DNA of 34,237 bases, from positions 1-34,237 of the forward strand of contig NZ_FXAN01000084.1 in assembly GCF_900176645.1 (NCBI RefSeq). The letters are read 5' to 3'. The DNA comes from Burkholderia singularis (GTDB lineage Bacteria; Pseudomonadota; Gammaproteobacteria; Burkholderiales; Burkholderiaceae). The notes under the pieces were generated by a model. The model was not told the origin of the DNA, searched no databases, and saw only the letters and a list, made by a program, of their open reading frames with translations. A program made the translations under genes and the position numbers. Positions 15,595 to 24,408 of this stretch are shown here, in pieces (the first letter of the stretch is position 1; each line of letters opens with the position of its first letter).

Positions 15595-16383
15595 ATGAAC
15601 CGCTCTCTCTATATTGCCGCGACCGGCATGAGCGCGCAGCAGGCGCAGATGGACGTGATCTCGAACAATCTCGCCAACGTGAGCACCACCGGCTTCAAGG
15701 GCTCGCGCGCGGTGTTCGAGGATCTGCTGTACCAGACCGTGCGCCAGCCGGGCGCGAACTCGACGCAGCAGACCGAGTTGCCGTCCGGTTTGCAGCTTGG
15801 CACGGGCGTCCAGCAAGTGGCCACCGAGCGGCTTTACACGCAAGGCGCGTTGCAGCAGACCGGCAACTCGAAGGACGTCGCGATCAACGGCCAGGGCTTT
15901 TTCCAGGTGCTGATGCCGGACGGCACGACCGCGTACACGCGCGACGGTTCGTTCCAGACCAATGCGCAGGGCCAGCTTGTCACGTCGAGCGGCTATCAGG
16001 TGCTGCCCGCGATCACGATACCGCAGAACGCGACGGCGCTTACGATCGGCAGCGACGGCGTCGTGTCGGTCAAGCAGCCGGGCTCGAACAACGCGATTCA
16101 GATCGGCTCGCTGCAGATCGCAACGTTCGTCAATCCGGCCGGGCTCGATGCGAAAGGCGAGAACCTGTTCGAGGAGACCACGTCGTCGGGCGTGGCGAAT
16201 CCGGCGCAGCCGGGGCAGAACGGCGCGGGCACGCTCAGGCAGGGCTATGTCGAGGCGTCGAACGTGAACGTCGTGCAGGAGCTTGTCAACATGATTCAGA
16301 CGCAGCGCGCATACGAGATCAACAGCAAGGCCGTGACGACGTCCGACCAGATGCTGCAGACCGTCACGCAGATGGCGCGTTGA
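15595..16383 (+). CDS. flgG: FlgG, flagellar distal rod protein
   Basis: 262 residues, as in most species. FlgG forms the distal rod that passes through the P and L rings. An AGGAATCC ribosome site precedes the ATG. It starts [37 protein letters not shown] and has [28 protein letters not shown] in the core. It ends [36 protein letters not shown]. The most conserved rod protein; nothing unusual. Confidence 0.98.
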   Translation: MNRSLYIAATGMSAQQAQMDVISNNLANVSTTGFKGSRAVFEDLLYQTVRQPGANSTQQTELPSGLQLGTGVQQVATERLYTQGALQQTGNSKDVAINGQGFFQVLMPDGTTAYTRDGSFQTNAQGQLVTSSGYQVLPAITIPQNATALTIGSDGVVSVKQPGSNNAIQIGSLQIATFVNPAGLDAKGENLFEETTSSGVANPAQPGQNGAGTLRQGYVEASNVNVVQELVNMIQTQRAYEINSKAVTTSDQMLQTVTQMAR

Positions 16384-16414
16384 AGCCGCGCATCGTTCAG
16401 TCAGCCATCCAGCC

Positions 16415-17251
16415 ATGATGCAGGTTCGTTTTCTTTCGCGCATGGCGCGGCGCGCCGCCGCGCTGGGTTCGCTCCACACGGGGCGGCCGCGCCGGCCGCC
16501 GGCCCATGCCGGTTGCTGCCTGGGGGCGGCCGGCCGCGCCGGGCCGCTTGCCGCCGCGCCGCGCCGCGCGCACTCGGGCATGAGCGCGGCCGCGTTGGCG
16601 AGTGCCGCCGCTGTCGCGCTCGCGCTGGGTGCGGGCTGCGCGCAATTGCCGCGCGAACCGATCACGCAGCAGCCGATGACGGCCGCGCCGCCGCTGCCGC
16701 CTTCGATGCAGGCGCCCGGCTCGATCTACAACCCCGGCTATGCAGGCCGGCCGCTGTTCGAGGATCAACGCCCGCGCAACGTCGGCGACATCCTGACGAT
16801 CGTGATCGCGGAGAACATCAACGCGACGAAATCGTCAGGCGCGAACACGAACCGGCAGGGCAACACGAACTTCGACGTGCCGACGGCCGGTTTTCTGGGC
16901 GGCCTGTTCAACAAGGCGAATCTGTCTGCCGAAGGCGCGAACAAATTCACGTCGACGGGCGGCGCTAGCGCGGCGAACACGTTCAACGGCACGATCACCG
17001 TGACGGTGACGAACGTACTGCCCAACGGCAATCTCGTCGTGTCCGGCGAGAAGCAGATGCTGATCAATCAGGGCAACGAATTCGTGCGCTTCTCGGGCGT
17101 CGTCAATCCGAACACGATTTCGGGCGCGAATTCGGTCTACTCGACGCAAGTCGCCGACGCGAAGATCGAGTATTCGGCCAAGGGCTATATCAACGAGGCC
17201 GAAACGATGGGTTGGCTGCAACGCTTTTTTCTCAACGTATCTCCGTGGTGA
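16415..17251 (+). CDS. flgH: FlgH, flagellar L-ring lipoprotein, with extended N-terminus
   Basis: 278 residues from the ATG pair at 16415/16418. The lipobox LGAGC puts the acylated Cys at residue 75, leaving a mature 204-residue L-ring subunit of normal size ([30 protein letters not shown] through [21 protein letters not shown]). The stretch before the signal core is about 50 residues of Arg/Pro/Gly/Ala-rich sequence, far longer than a normal n-region. An internal ATG at 16580 ([20 protein letters not shown]) would give a signal peptide with no basic residue, so it is a poor start alone. ATG codons at 16442 and 16580 remain alternatives. The extension is coded by DNA with a strong GC inverted repeat. 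Confidence 0.9.
   Translation: MMQVRFLSRMARRAAALGSLHTGRPRRPPAHAGCCLGAAGRAGPLAAAPRRAHSGMSAAALASAAAVALALGAGCAQLPREPITQQPMTAAPPLPPSMQAPGSIYNPGYAGRPLFEDQRPRNVGDILTIVIAENINATKSSGANTNRQGNTNFDVPTAGFLGGLFNKANLSAEGANKFTSTGGASAANTFNGTITVTVTNVLPNGNLVVSGEKQMLINQGNEFVRFSGVVNPNTISGANSVYSTQVADAKIEYSAKGYINEAETMGWLQRFFLNVSPW
16491..16534. repeat. 10-bp GC inverted repeat inside the flgH 5' region
   Basis: GCCGGCCGCC (16491-16500) pairs perfectly with GGCGGCCGGC (16525-16534) across a 24-nt loop, with further partial pairing outside the arms. In mRNA it would form a very stable hairpin about 75-120 nt after the first flgH start codon. It lies within the segment that codes the unusual N-terminal extension. Confidence 0.6.
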
Positions 17252-17358
17252 CGGCGATGCGTGTTCCGATGGATGGTTTGATGCGTGATCCGCTCGCGCG
17301 GGCGCAGCGCCCGCGGATTGGGCCGGCAGCCTGCGCCATGATTGCGATGATGATGCGC

Positions 17359-17424
17359 GCCGCTGCCGCTGCCGCTGCCGCTGCCGCTGCCGCTGCCGCT
17401 GCCGCTGCCGCTGCCGCTGCCGCT
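17359..17424. repeat. (GCCGCT)11 hexamer tandem repeat between flgH and flgI
   Basis: Eleven perfect copies of GCCGCT. In the flgI reading frame they would code a run of about 23 alanines, but that lies upstream of my preferred flgI start. The six-base unit keeps frame on expansion or contraction. The 230-nt spacer holding it (17252-17481) has no other visible gene. Confidence 0.95.
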
Positions 17425-17481
17425 GCGTGCGCGCGATCGACCGCAGGCGCAGCCGAAACGGCAGACGTCCGGGCCGATCGC

Positions 17482-18669
17482 ATGGCGCGCGCGGCTGCGG
17501 TGCGCGGCCGCACGGTTGCCGTGGCACGCCGCGGGTTCGCTGCCGTACTGCTCGCCATTAGCGCATGCGTGCTCGTCGCGCCATGCGCGGCGCACGCGGA
17601 GCGTCTGAAGGATCTCGCGCAAATTCAGGGCGTGCGTGATAACCCGCTGATCGGCTACGGCCTTGTCGTCGGCCTCGATGGCACCGGCGACCAGACCATG
17701 CAGACGCCGTTCACGACGCAGACGCTCGCGAACATGCTTGCGAATCTCGGCATTTCGATCAACAACGGCGCAACGAATGGCGGCGGCGCGTCGACGCTGT
17801 CGAACATGCAATTGAAAAACGTCGCGGCGGTGATGGTGACGGCGACACTGCCGCCGTTCGCGCGGCCGGGCGAGGCGATCGACGTGACGGTGTCGTCGCT
17901 CGGCAATGCGAAGAGCTTGCGCGGCGGCACGCTGCTGCTCACGCCGATGAAGGGCGCGGACGGCCAGGTCTATGCGCTCGCGCAGGGCAATCTCGCGGTC
18001 GGCGGCGCGGGCGCGAGCGCGAACGGCAGCCGGGTGCAGGTGAACCAGCTTGCGGCGGGCCGGATCGCCGGCGGCGCGATCGTCGAGCGGGCCGTGCCGA
18101 ATGCGCTCGCGCAGATGAACGGCACGCTGCAACTGCAATTGAACGATATGGATTACGGCACCGCGCAGCGGATCGTCTCGGCGGTCAATGCGAGCTTCGG
18201 GCCGGGCACCGCGACGGCGCTCGACGGGCGCACGATCCAGCTGGCCGCGCCCGCCGATTCGGCGCAACAAGTCGCGTTCATGGCGCGGCTGCAGAATCTC
18301 GACGTGAGCCCCGAGAAGGCCGCGGCGAAGGTGATCCTGAACGCGCGCACGGGCTCGATCGTGATGAACCAGATGGTGACGCTGCAAAGCTGCGCGGTCG
18401 CGCACGGCAACCTGTCGGTGGTCGTCAACACGCAGCCCGTCGTGTCGCAGCCGGGGCCGTTCTCGAACGGGCAAACCGTCGTCGCGCAGCAATCGCAGAT
18501 TCAATTGAAGCAGGACAACGGCGCACTGAAGATGGTGACGGCCGGGGCGAACCTTGCCGACGTGGTGAAGGCGCTGAACGCGCTCGGCGCGACGCCGGCG
18601 GACTTGATCTCGATTTTGCAGGCGATGAAGGCAGCCGGCGCACTGCGCGCGGATCTGGAAATCATCTGA
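17482..18669 (+). CDS. flgI: FlgI, flagellar P-ring protein
   Basis: Periplasmic subunit of the P ring around the rod. The frame is open back into the end of flgH (about 17212). I chose the ATG at 17482 because it gives a standard signal peptide: basic [17 protein letters not shown], a hydrophobic core and an AHA cleavage site, then the mature start [20 protein letters not shown]. The product is 395 residues (about 356 mature), normal for FlgI. Conserved blocks include [42 protein letters not shown] and [18 protein letters not shown]. The ribosome site at this start is weak. An ATG at 17257 would add a poly-Ala leader from the GCCGCT array and make a very odd signal peptide. Confidence 0.95.
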   Translation: MARAAAVRGRTVAVARRGFAAVLLAISACVLVAPCAAHAERLKDLAQIQGVRDNPLIGYGLVVGLDGTGDQTMQTPFTTQTLANMLANLGISINNGATNGGGASTLSNMQLKNVAAVMVTATLPPFARPGEAIDVTVSSLGNAKSLRGGTLLLTPMKGADGQVYALAQGNLAVGGAGASANGSRVQVNQLAAGRIAGGAIVERAVPNALAQMNGTLQLQLNDMDYGTAQRIVSAVNASFGPGTATALDGRTIQLAAPADSAQQVAFMARLQNLDVSPEKAAAKVILNARTGSIVMNQMVTLQSCAVAHGNLSVVVNTQPVVSQPGPFSNGQTVVAQQSQIQLKQDNGALKMVTAGANLADVVKALNALGATPADLISILQAMKAAGALRADLEII

Positions 18670-18680
18670 GGGGCATCCGG

Positions 18681-19634
18681 ATGACGAATTTCACGAAGGC
18701 AAACGATCTGTCGCAGCGCTTCGCGCTCGACATGCAGGGGTTCGACGCGATGCGCGCGAAGGCCGCGACGGCCGCGCCGCGCGACGGCGTGAAAATGGTC
18801 GCGGGCCAGTTCGACGCGATGTTCACGCAAATGATGCTCAAGAGCATGCGCGACGCGACGCCGTCCGGCGGGCTGCTCGATTCGAGCGCATCGAAAATGT
18901 ATACGTCGATGCTCGATCAGCAGCTTGCGCAGCAGATGTCGTCGAAGGGCATCGGCGTTGCCGATGCGCTGGCCAAGCAGCTGCTGCGTCAGACGAACGG
19001 CGCGTTTGGCGCGGCCGGTGCGCCGGATGCGCGGGACGAAGGCGGCCTCGCGGCGATGAGCGCGCTCGCGGCCGCGTATGCGGGCGCGCCTTCGTGCCGC
19101 GGCGCGCTCGCGAGCCGCGGTTATTCGGCGGCAAGCGCGCTGATGCCGTCGAAGGGAGGCGGCATCGGCGGCGACGGTTCGGCGCAGGTGGACGCATTCG
19201 TCGACAAGCTGGCCGGCGCGGCACAGGCGGCGAGCGCCGCCACGGGCGTGCCGGCGCGTTTCATCGTCGGCCAGGCGGCGCTCGAATCGGGCTGGGGCAA
19301 GCGCGAGATTCGCGGCGCGGACGGCGCGACGAGCTATAACGTATTCGGCATCAAGGCGACCAAGGGCTGGCACGGGCGCACGGTATCGGCCGTGACGACC
19401 GAATACGTGGAGGGCCGGCCGCGCCGCGTCGTCGCACAGTTCCGCGCATACGATTCGTACGAGCATGCGATGACCGACTATGCCAATCTGTTGAAAAACA
19501 ATCCGCGTTATGCCGGCGTGCTGAACGCCGGACAGAGCGTCGAGGGTTTCGCGCACGGTATGCAGAAGGCGGGCTACGCGACCGATCCGGCTTATGCGAA
19601 GAAACTGATTTCGATCATGCAGCAGATTGGCTGA
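18681..19634 (+). CDS. flgJ: FlgJ, rod cap protein with peptidoglycan hydrolase domain
   Basis: 317 residues, two domains as in enteric FlgJ (313). Residues about 1-110 are the rod-cap domain (VKMVAGQFDAMFTQMMLKSMRDATP, then MYTSMLDQQLAQQMSSKGIGVADAL). Residues about 165-317 are the glucosaminidase-type hydrolase that opens the peptidoglycan for the rod. The signature is AALESGWGKREIRGADGATSYNVFGIKA, with the catalytic Glu in LESGWG, and AYDSYEHAMTDYANLL follows. An Ala/Gly linker joins them. AGGGGCATCCGG precedes the ATG, 11 nt after flgI. Confidence 0.97.
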   Translation: MTNFTKANDLSQRFALDMQGFDAMRAKAATAAPRDGVKMVAGQFDAMFTQMMLKSMRDATPSGGLLDSSASKMYTSMLDQQLAQQMSSKGIGVADALAKQLLRQTNGAFGAAGAPDARDEGGLAAMSALAAAYAGAPSCRGALASRGYSAASALMPSKGGGIGGDGSAQVDAFVDKLAGAAQAASAATGVPARFIVGQAALESGWGKREIRGADGATSYNVFGIKATKGWHGRTVSAVTTEYVEGRPRRVVAQFRAYDSYEHAMTDYANLLKNNPRYAGVLNAGQSVEGFAHGMQKAGYATDPAYAKKLISIMQQIG

Positions 19635-19638
19635 TGGC

Positions 19639-19664
19639 CGATGCCGCGGGCCCCTGCGGCATCG
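19639..19664 (+). terminator. Hairpin after flgJ, candidate end of the flgB-J operon
   Basis: CGATGCCGC (19639-19647) and GCGGCATCG (19656-19664) form a perfect 9-bp stem with an 8-nt loop, starting 5 nt after the flgJ stop. No T-tract follows, so it may be a weak intrinsic terminator or a 3'-end stabiliser rather than a full terminator. Confidence 0.5.
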
Positions 19665-19733
19665 AACTGAGAGATTGCCGGGGATTCGCGCGGTTTTGAC
19701 GTTTGCTAACAAAAATATAAAACGGATTCGATC

Positions 19734-19760
19734 TAAACTTTGCGCTGCTGTTGCCGCTAA
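19734..19760 (+). promoter_or_regulatory. Sigma-28 (FliA) promoter of the PilZ/ycgR gene
   Basis: TAAACTTT (19734-19741), an 11-nt spacer, then GCCGCTAA (19753-19760). Each half matches the FliA consensus TAAAGTTT-N11-GCCGATAA at 7 of 8 positions with exact spacing. It lies about 95 nt upstream of the coding start, in an AT-richer gap. Confidence 0.88.
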
Positions 19761-19854
19761 ATGCAAGAGACCAGTGATCGGGCGCGCTGAGCCCGGTCTT
19801 TCCGCGCCTCGGGGAAGCAGGACATGGGCGCATCAAGATAAATACCGGCAAGCC

Positions 19855-20613
19855 ATGAACACCGAACAATCGACTCGTCAGGGCGAAGGCGTCATTGCGC
19901 CTACCGGCCATGATTTCGGTCGCCGTAATCCGCTCGAGATCGGCGTGCAGTTGCGCAATCTTGTCAATCGCAGGGATTTTTTAACCGTCGCATATCGCGG
20001 TGGCCAGCTCGTCACCCGCATTCTCGACGTCGATGTCGGCGCGCGAACCTTCGTGTTCGACTGGGGCGCGCTCGCCGAGCAGAACGCGGGCATGCTTGCC
20101 GCCCCGTGCTGCGAGTTCCGCGCGGCGCCGGACGGCATACGCGTTGAATTCTCCACCGCGCCGCCGCGCGAAACCCGCTTCGAAGGTTTGCCCGCGTTCG
20201 AAGCCGATTTTCCCGAGGTGCTTTACTGCGTACAGCGCCGCGAGTACTTCCGCGTCGATGCGCCGCTCGTCGATCCGTTCGTCTGCCGCGGCAAGTTGCC
20301 GGACGGCGAGCATTTTCTGTTCGAAATCCACAATCTGTCGCTCGGCGGCCTCGGGTTGCGCACGGCCGACGAACGCGTCGCCGCGCTCGAACTCGGCACG
20401 ACGCTATGCGATGTCGAGCTGAACCTGAACGGGCACGGGATGCTGTCGCTCGACCTGCAACTCGTCGCGCACAGTTCCACCCGCGCGCCGAGCGGCACAT
20501 GCCGCCATCAGCTCGGGTTTCGCTTCGTGTCGCTGCCGGGCAGCACGGAAAACACGTTGCAGCGGCTCATCACGCAGCTCGAAATGAAGCGGCGGCAGCT
20601 CGCGCGCACGTAG
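19855..20613 (+). CDS. ycgR: YcgR-type flagellar brake protein (PilZ domain)
   Basis: 252 residues. Known family members bind cyclic di-GMP and slow the flagellar motor at the stator/switch interface. The N-terminal YcgR domain spans about residues 20-120 (NPLEIGVQLRNLVNRRDFL through FPEVLYCVQ). The C-terminal PilZ domain follows. It has the RxxxR motif in QRREYFRV and the N-x-S-x-x-G motif in NLSLGGLGL, the two c-di-GMP-binding elements. The start at 19855 matches the beginning of the conserved domain; the ribosome site is weak. Placement between flgJ and flgK with its own FliA promoter makes it a late flagellar gene. Confidence 0.92.
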   Translation: MNTEQSTRQGEGVIAPTGHDFGRRNPLEIGVQLRNLVNRRDFLTVAYRGGQLVTRILDVDVGARTFVFDWGALAEQNAGMLAAPCCEFRAAPDGIRVEFSTAPPRETRFEGLPAFEADFPEVLYCVQRREYFRVDAPLVDPFVCRGKLPDGEHFLFEIHNLSLGGLGLRTADERVAALELGTTLCDVELNLNGHGMLSLDLQLVAHSSTRAPSGTCRHQLGFRFVSLPGSTENTLQRLITQLEMKRRQLART

Positions 20614-20673
20614 CGCAGCGTCTGCGCGCCGGCCGCGCCTATCCGCACGGGCGAGCGGCCGAGGCCGGGTGTG

Positions 20674-20705
20674 GCGCGCATGCGTATGCATATGCATGCG
20701 CGCGC
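20674..20705. repeat. 32-bp alternating purine-pyrimidine palindrome
   Basis: Bases 20674-20705 alternate purine and pyrimidine without a break. Within them GCGCGCATGC (20674-20683) and GCATGCGCGC (20694-20703) are perfect inverted arms around a 10-nt centre. Such sequence favours Z-DNA or cruciform extrusion under supercoiling. It lies between ycgR and the flgK promoter and might also act as an RNA hairpin ending the ycgR message. No T-tract is present. Confidence 0.6.
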
Positions 20706-20814
20706 CGGCGCGATGCGCGGTCGGCGGTATGGTCGGCACGTCCGCCGTTCGTCCCGTTTCATGCGCCGGGCTCCGCCCGGCCGTTTCGGCGCGTTCGCCG
20801 CTTCGCGCGCGGCC

Positions 20815-20841
20815 TCAATTTTTCCGACGCGCGGCCGTTAT
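20815..20841 (+). promoter_or_regulatory. Sigma-28 (FliA) promoter of flgKL
   Basis: TCAATTTT (20815-20822), an 11-nt spacer, then GCCGTTAT (20834-20841). The -10 is identical to that of the flgM promoter; the -35 matches consensus at 6 of 8. The predicted start, about 20849, leaves a leader of about 48 nt to flgK. Confidence 0.75.
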
Positions 20842-20896
20842 CCCTGGAATCCACGCAACCCGGCGGCCGCGGCGCGGCCGGCTAATAGGATCGCGC

Positions 20897-22888
20897 ATGT
20901 CCAATATCCTCATGAACCTTGGGGTCAGCGGCCTGAACGCCGCGCTCTGGGGGCTCACCACCACCGGCCAGAACATCAGCAATTCGGCCACGCCCGGCTA
21001 CTCGGTCGAGCGCCCCGTGTTTGCGGAGGCGGGCGGCCAATACACGTCGAGCGGCTATCTGCCGCAAGGCGCGACGACGGTGAGCGTCGAGCGCCAGTAC
21101 AGCCAGTATCTGTCGGACCAGCTCAATGCCGCGCAAACGCAGGGCAGCGCGCTGTCGACGTATTACACGCTCGTCGCGCAGCTCAACAACTACGTCGGCA
21201 GCCCGACGGCCGGCATCTCGTCTGCGATTTCGAACTATTTCAGCGGACTGCAGACGGTGGCGAACAACGCGTCCGATCCGTCGACGCGGCAAACCGCGAT
21301 GAGCAACGCGCAAACGCTGGCGAGCCAACTCGTCGCGGCCGGCCAGCAGTATGCGCAATTGCGTCAGAACGTGAATTCGCAACTCACGAGCGCCGTCTCG
21401 CAAATCAACGGTTACGCGGCGCAGATCGCGCAACTCAATCAGCAGATCGCGGGCGCGAGCGCGCAAGGGCAGCCGCCGAATCAGTTGCTTGATCAGCGCG
21501 ATCTCGCGGTGTCGAATCTTTCGCAGCTCGTCGGCGTTCAGGTGGTGCAAAGCGACGGCAATTACAGCGTGTTTCTCGCGGGCGGGCAGCCGCTCGTGGT
21601 CGCGAGCGCGAGCTACCAGCTCGCGGCCGTTGCGTCGCAGTCCGATCCGAGCGAACTCACGATCGTGTCGCAAGGCATCGCGGGCACGAATCCGCCGGGC
21701 GCGGCGCAATATCTGCCCGACGTGTCGCTGACGGGCGGCACGCTCGGCGGCCTGCTCCAGTTTCGCCGCCAGACGCTCGATCCCGCTCAGGCGCAACTCG
21801 GCGCGCTGGCGGTGAGCTTTGCCGCGCAAGTCAACGCGCAGAATGCGCTTGGCATCGACCTGTCGGGCAAGCCGGGCGGCGATCTGTTCACCGTCGCGAA
21901 TCCGGCCGTCTATGCGAATCAGCGCAACACCGGCGGCGCGGCGCTTGCCGTGTCGTTTGCCGACAGCACGCAGCCGCCGTCGGGCGACTATACGTTGTCG
22001 TTCGACGGCGCGAAGTATGCGCTGACCGATCGCGCGACGGGTAACGTCGTCGGCACGTCGACTACGCTGCCGGCGACGCTCGGCGGCCTCAAATTGTCGA
22101 TCACCGGCACGATGGCCGCCGGCGACGCGTTCACCGTGCTGCCGACGCGCGGCGCGCTCGACGCGTTCGCGCTCGCCACCTCCAATGGCTCGGCGATCGC
22201 GGCGGCCTCGCCGGTGCTTGCGGCGAGCGCGGCGTCCAACAGCGGAACGGGCGTGATCTCGCAAGGCGCGGTGGGCGCGGGCTACCAGTTGCCGTCCGGC
22301 ACGACGACGCTCATCTACGACGCGGCGGCGAAATCGCTGACGGGCTTTCCGGCGGGCACGACGGTCACGATCGCGGGCACGCCGCCGACCTCGATCGACA
22401 TCACGGGCCCGACGACGCGCGTGCCGTATGACGCGTCGCTCGGCGCGACGCTGACGGTGTCGAGCACGGTGCAGCCCGCGCCGGCCGGCGTGATGAACGG
22501 CGTGTCCGTCACGTTGTCGGGTGCGCCCGCCGATGGCGACCGCTTCACGATCGCCGCGAACACGGGCCTGAACGACGGGCGCAACGCGCTCGCGCTGTCG
22601 AAGCTCGTCAACGGCAAGACAATGAACGGCGGCACGGCGACGCTGACGGGCGCGTATGCGAGCTACGTGAACGCGATCGGCAATGCGGCGAGCCAGTTGA
22701 AGGCGTCGAGCGCCGCCCAGACGGCGCTGATCGGTCAGGCCACGGCCGCGCAGCAGTCGGTATCCGGCGTGAACCAGAACGAGGAGGCGGCGAACCTGAT
22801 GCAATATCAGCAGCTTTATCAGGCGAACGCGAAAGTGATCCAGACGGCGAACTCGCTGTTCCAGACCGTGCTCGGTCTGTTCAATTGA
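20897..22888 (+). CDS. flgK: FlgK, hook-filament junction protein 1 (HAP1)
   Basis: 663 residues, longer than E. coli FlgK (547) because of a larger outer domain. It caps the finished hook and, with FlgL, joins it to the filament. The ATG at 20897 follows TAGGA and begins MSNILMNLGVSGLNAALWGL, then TTGQNISNSATPGYSVERP, the axial signature. The C-terminus NQNEEAANLMQYQQLYQANAKVIQTANSLFQTVLGLFN is diagnostic. The middle (about 330-580) is a variable beta-rich surface domain. Cargo of the FlgN chaperone coded in the same cluster; 16 nt upstream of flgL. Confidence 0.96.
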   Translation: MSNILMNLGVSGLNAALWGLTTTGQNISNSATPGYSVERPVFAEAGGQYTSSGYLPQGATTVSVERQYSQYLSDQLNAAQTQGSALSTYYTLVAQLNNYVGSPTAGISSAISNYFSGLQTVANNASDPSTRQTAMSNAQTLASQLVAAGQQYAQLRQNVNSQLTSAVSQINGYAAQIAQLNQQIAGASAQGQPPNQLLDQRDLAVSNLSQLVGVQVVQSDGNYSVFLAGGQPLVVASASYQLAAVASQSDPSELTIVSQGIAGTNPPGAAQYLPDVSLTGGTLGGLLQFRRQTLDPAQAQLGALAVSFAAQVNAQNALGIDLSGKPGGDLFTVANPAVYANQRNTGGAALAVSFADSTQPPSGDYTLSFDGAKYALTDRATGNVVGTSTTLPATLGGLKLSITGTMAAGDAFTVLPTRGALDAFALATSNGSAIAAASPVLAASAASNSGTGVISQGAVGAGYQLPSGTTTLIYDAAAKSLTGFPAGTTVTIAGTPPTSIDITGPTTRVPYDASLGATLTVSSTVQPAPAGVMNGVSVTLSGAPADGDRFTIAANTGLNDGRNALALSKLVNGKTMNGGTATLTGAYASYVNAIGNAASQLKASSAAQTALIGQATAAQQSVSGVNQNEEAANLMQYQQLYQANAKVIQTANSLFQTVLGLFN

Positions 22889-22904
22889 GCGGGGAGGACG
22901 AGCG

Positions 22905-24137
22905 ATGCGTATTTCCAGCGCCCAGCTATACAGCCTGAACGTCGGCATGATGAACGACCAGCAGGCGCAACTCGCGCAGCTTTACCAGCAAGTCTCGAGC
23001 GGCATCAGCTTGACGACCCCCGCCGACAATCCGCTCGCGGCCGCGCAGGCGGTACAGTTGTCGGCGGCGTCGGCGGCGCTTGCGCAGTACACGTCGAACC
23101 AGGCAAGCGCGCTGAGCGCGCTGCAAACGGAGGACACGGCGCTTGCCAGCGTGAACACCCAGTTGAACAGCGCATACAGCCTGCTGATGCACGCGGGCGA
23201 CGGCGGACTGTCCGACACCGACCGCGCCGCGCTCGCCGCGCAGCTCCAGGGCGTGCGCGACCATCTGCTGACACTCGCGAACACCGCGGACGGCGCGGGC
23301 AACTATCTGTTCGCGGGCTTTCAGACCACGACGCAGCCGTTCTCGAACAAGCCGGGCGGCGGTGTCACATATAGCGGCGATCCCGGCGCGCGCACCGTGC
23401 AGATCGCCGATACGCGCACGATCGCGCAGGGCGACAGCGGCGCGAGCGTGTTCCTGTCGGTGCCGTTCGCGGGAAGCCTGCCGGTGCCGGCCGCCGGTGC
23501 GGGCAATACCGGCTCGGGCACGATCGGCGCGGTGAGCATCACGAGCGCGTCCGATCCGGCCAATGCGCACCAGTTCACGATCACGTTCGGCGGCACGGCG
23601 GCTGCGCCGACCTACACGGTCACGGACAATACGGTCGTCCCGCCGGCCACCGGCGCCGCTCAACCTTATTCGCCCGGCGCGGGCATCGATCTCGGCGGCC
23701 AGACGGTGGCGGTGTCGGGCAAGCCCGCACCCGGCGACACGTTCACCGTCACGCCCGCGCCGCAGGCGGGCACCGACGTGTTCGCGACGCTCGACACGGC
23801 GATCGCTGCGCTGAAGGCGCCCGTCGGCAGCGATCCGGTCGCGTCGACCGCGCTGACGAACGCGCTCGCGACCGCGTCGACAAAGCTGACGAATACGATG
23901 ACGAACGTGCTGACCGTGCAGGCGTCGGTGGGCGGCCGCGTGCAGGAGGTAAAAGCGATGCAGGCGGTGACGTCGACGAACTCGCTGCAAACCGCGAACA
24001 ACCTGTCGAATCTGACCGATACGAATTTGCCGGCCGCGATCAGCCAGTTCCTGCAAGTGCAGAACGCGCTGTCTGCCGCGCAGAAGACGTTTGTGCAGAT
24101 GCAGAATTTATCGCTGTTCCAGTATTTGAATCCGTAA
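22905..24137 (+). CDS. flgL: FlgL, hook-filament junction protein 3 (HAP3)
   Basis: 410 residues. Flagellin-like junction protein between FlgK and the filament. The start has GGGGAGGACGAG upstream. The N-terminus MRISSAQLYSLNVGMMNDQQAQLAQLYQQVSSG is typical, as is the block GAGNYLFAGFQTTTQPFS. The C-terminal helices (LSNLTDTNLPAAISQFLQVQNALSAAQKTFVQMQNLSLFQYLNP) match the flagellin C-terminal domain. The central inserted domain (about 170-290) makes it longer than the E. coli protein (317). Last gene of the flagellar block. Confidence 0.95.
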   Translation: MRISSAQLYSLNVGMMNDQQAQLAQLYQQVSSGISLTTPADNPLAAAQAVQLSAASAALAQYTSNQASALSALQTEDTALASVNTQLNSAYSLLMHAGDGGLSDTDRAALAAQLQGVRDHLLTLANTADGAGNYLFAGFQTTTQPFSNKPGGGVTYSGDPGARTVQIADTRTIAQGDSGASVFLSVPFAGSLPVPAAGAGNTGSGTIGAVSITSASDPANAHQFTITFGGTAAAPTYTVTDNTVVPPATGAAQPYSPGAGIDLGGQTVAVSGKPAPGDTFTVTPAPQAGTDVFATLDTAIAALKAPVGSDPVASTALTNALATASTKLTNTMTNVLTVQASVGGRVQEVKAMQAVTSTNSLQTANNLSNLTDTNLPAAISQFLQVQNALSAAQKTFVQMQNLSLFQYLNP

Positions 24138-24140
24138 GCG

Positions 24141-24158
24141 GCACGCGCGGCGGCGTGC
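24141..24158 (+). terminator. Weak hairpin after flgL
   Basis: GCACGC (24141-24146) and GCGTGC (24153-24158) with a 6-nt loop, 4 nt after the flgL stop, without a clear T-tract. A possible end of the flgKL message. The rest of the 271-nt gap to the permease gene (24138-24408) shows no other gene. Confidence 0.3.
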
Positions 24159-24408
24159 TGTGCCGTCTCGTATCGCTTCTTTGGGGCCGGTTGGCTGGCG
24201 TTGCGGTATTTTTTCGCGGCGCAGGCGTTTGCGCGATCGTCCGCGCTTGCCGCACGGCGGCCGTTCCACCGTCCGGGCGGCCGTGCGCTTTATCGTCCGC
24301 GCCACGCTCTCTTGTCATCGCGTTTGCCGCTCCGTACACTCCCGCGTGATTTTTCGCGCGGCGAGCCGTTCCCCGCGCGCCGTACCCGGACCAGAGGAGA
24401 GCCCCGCG

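Noticed and set aside
16580..17251. FlgH starting at the internal ATG at 16580
   Set aside because: The signal peptide would lack any basic residue before the hydrophobic core. Mentioned as an alternative rather than chosen.
17212..17481. Longer FlgI starting at a TTG or ATG upstream with a poly-Ala leader
   Set aside because: It would put over 70 residues before a signal peptide that is already complete from 17482. Kept as an alternative only.
20882..22948. A 688-codon open frame on the minus strand opposite flgK
   Set aside because: Same kind of shadow: Arg-rich, no recognisable domain, opposite a clear flgK.
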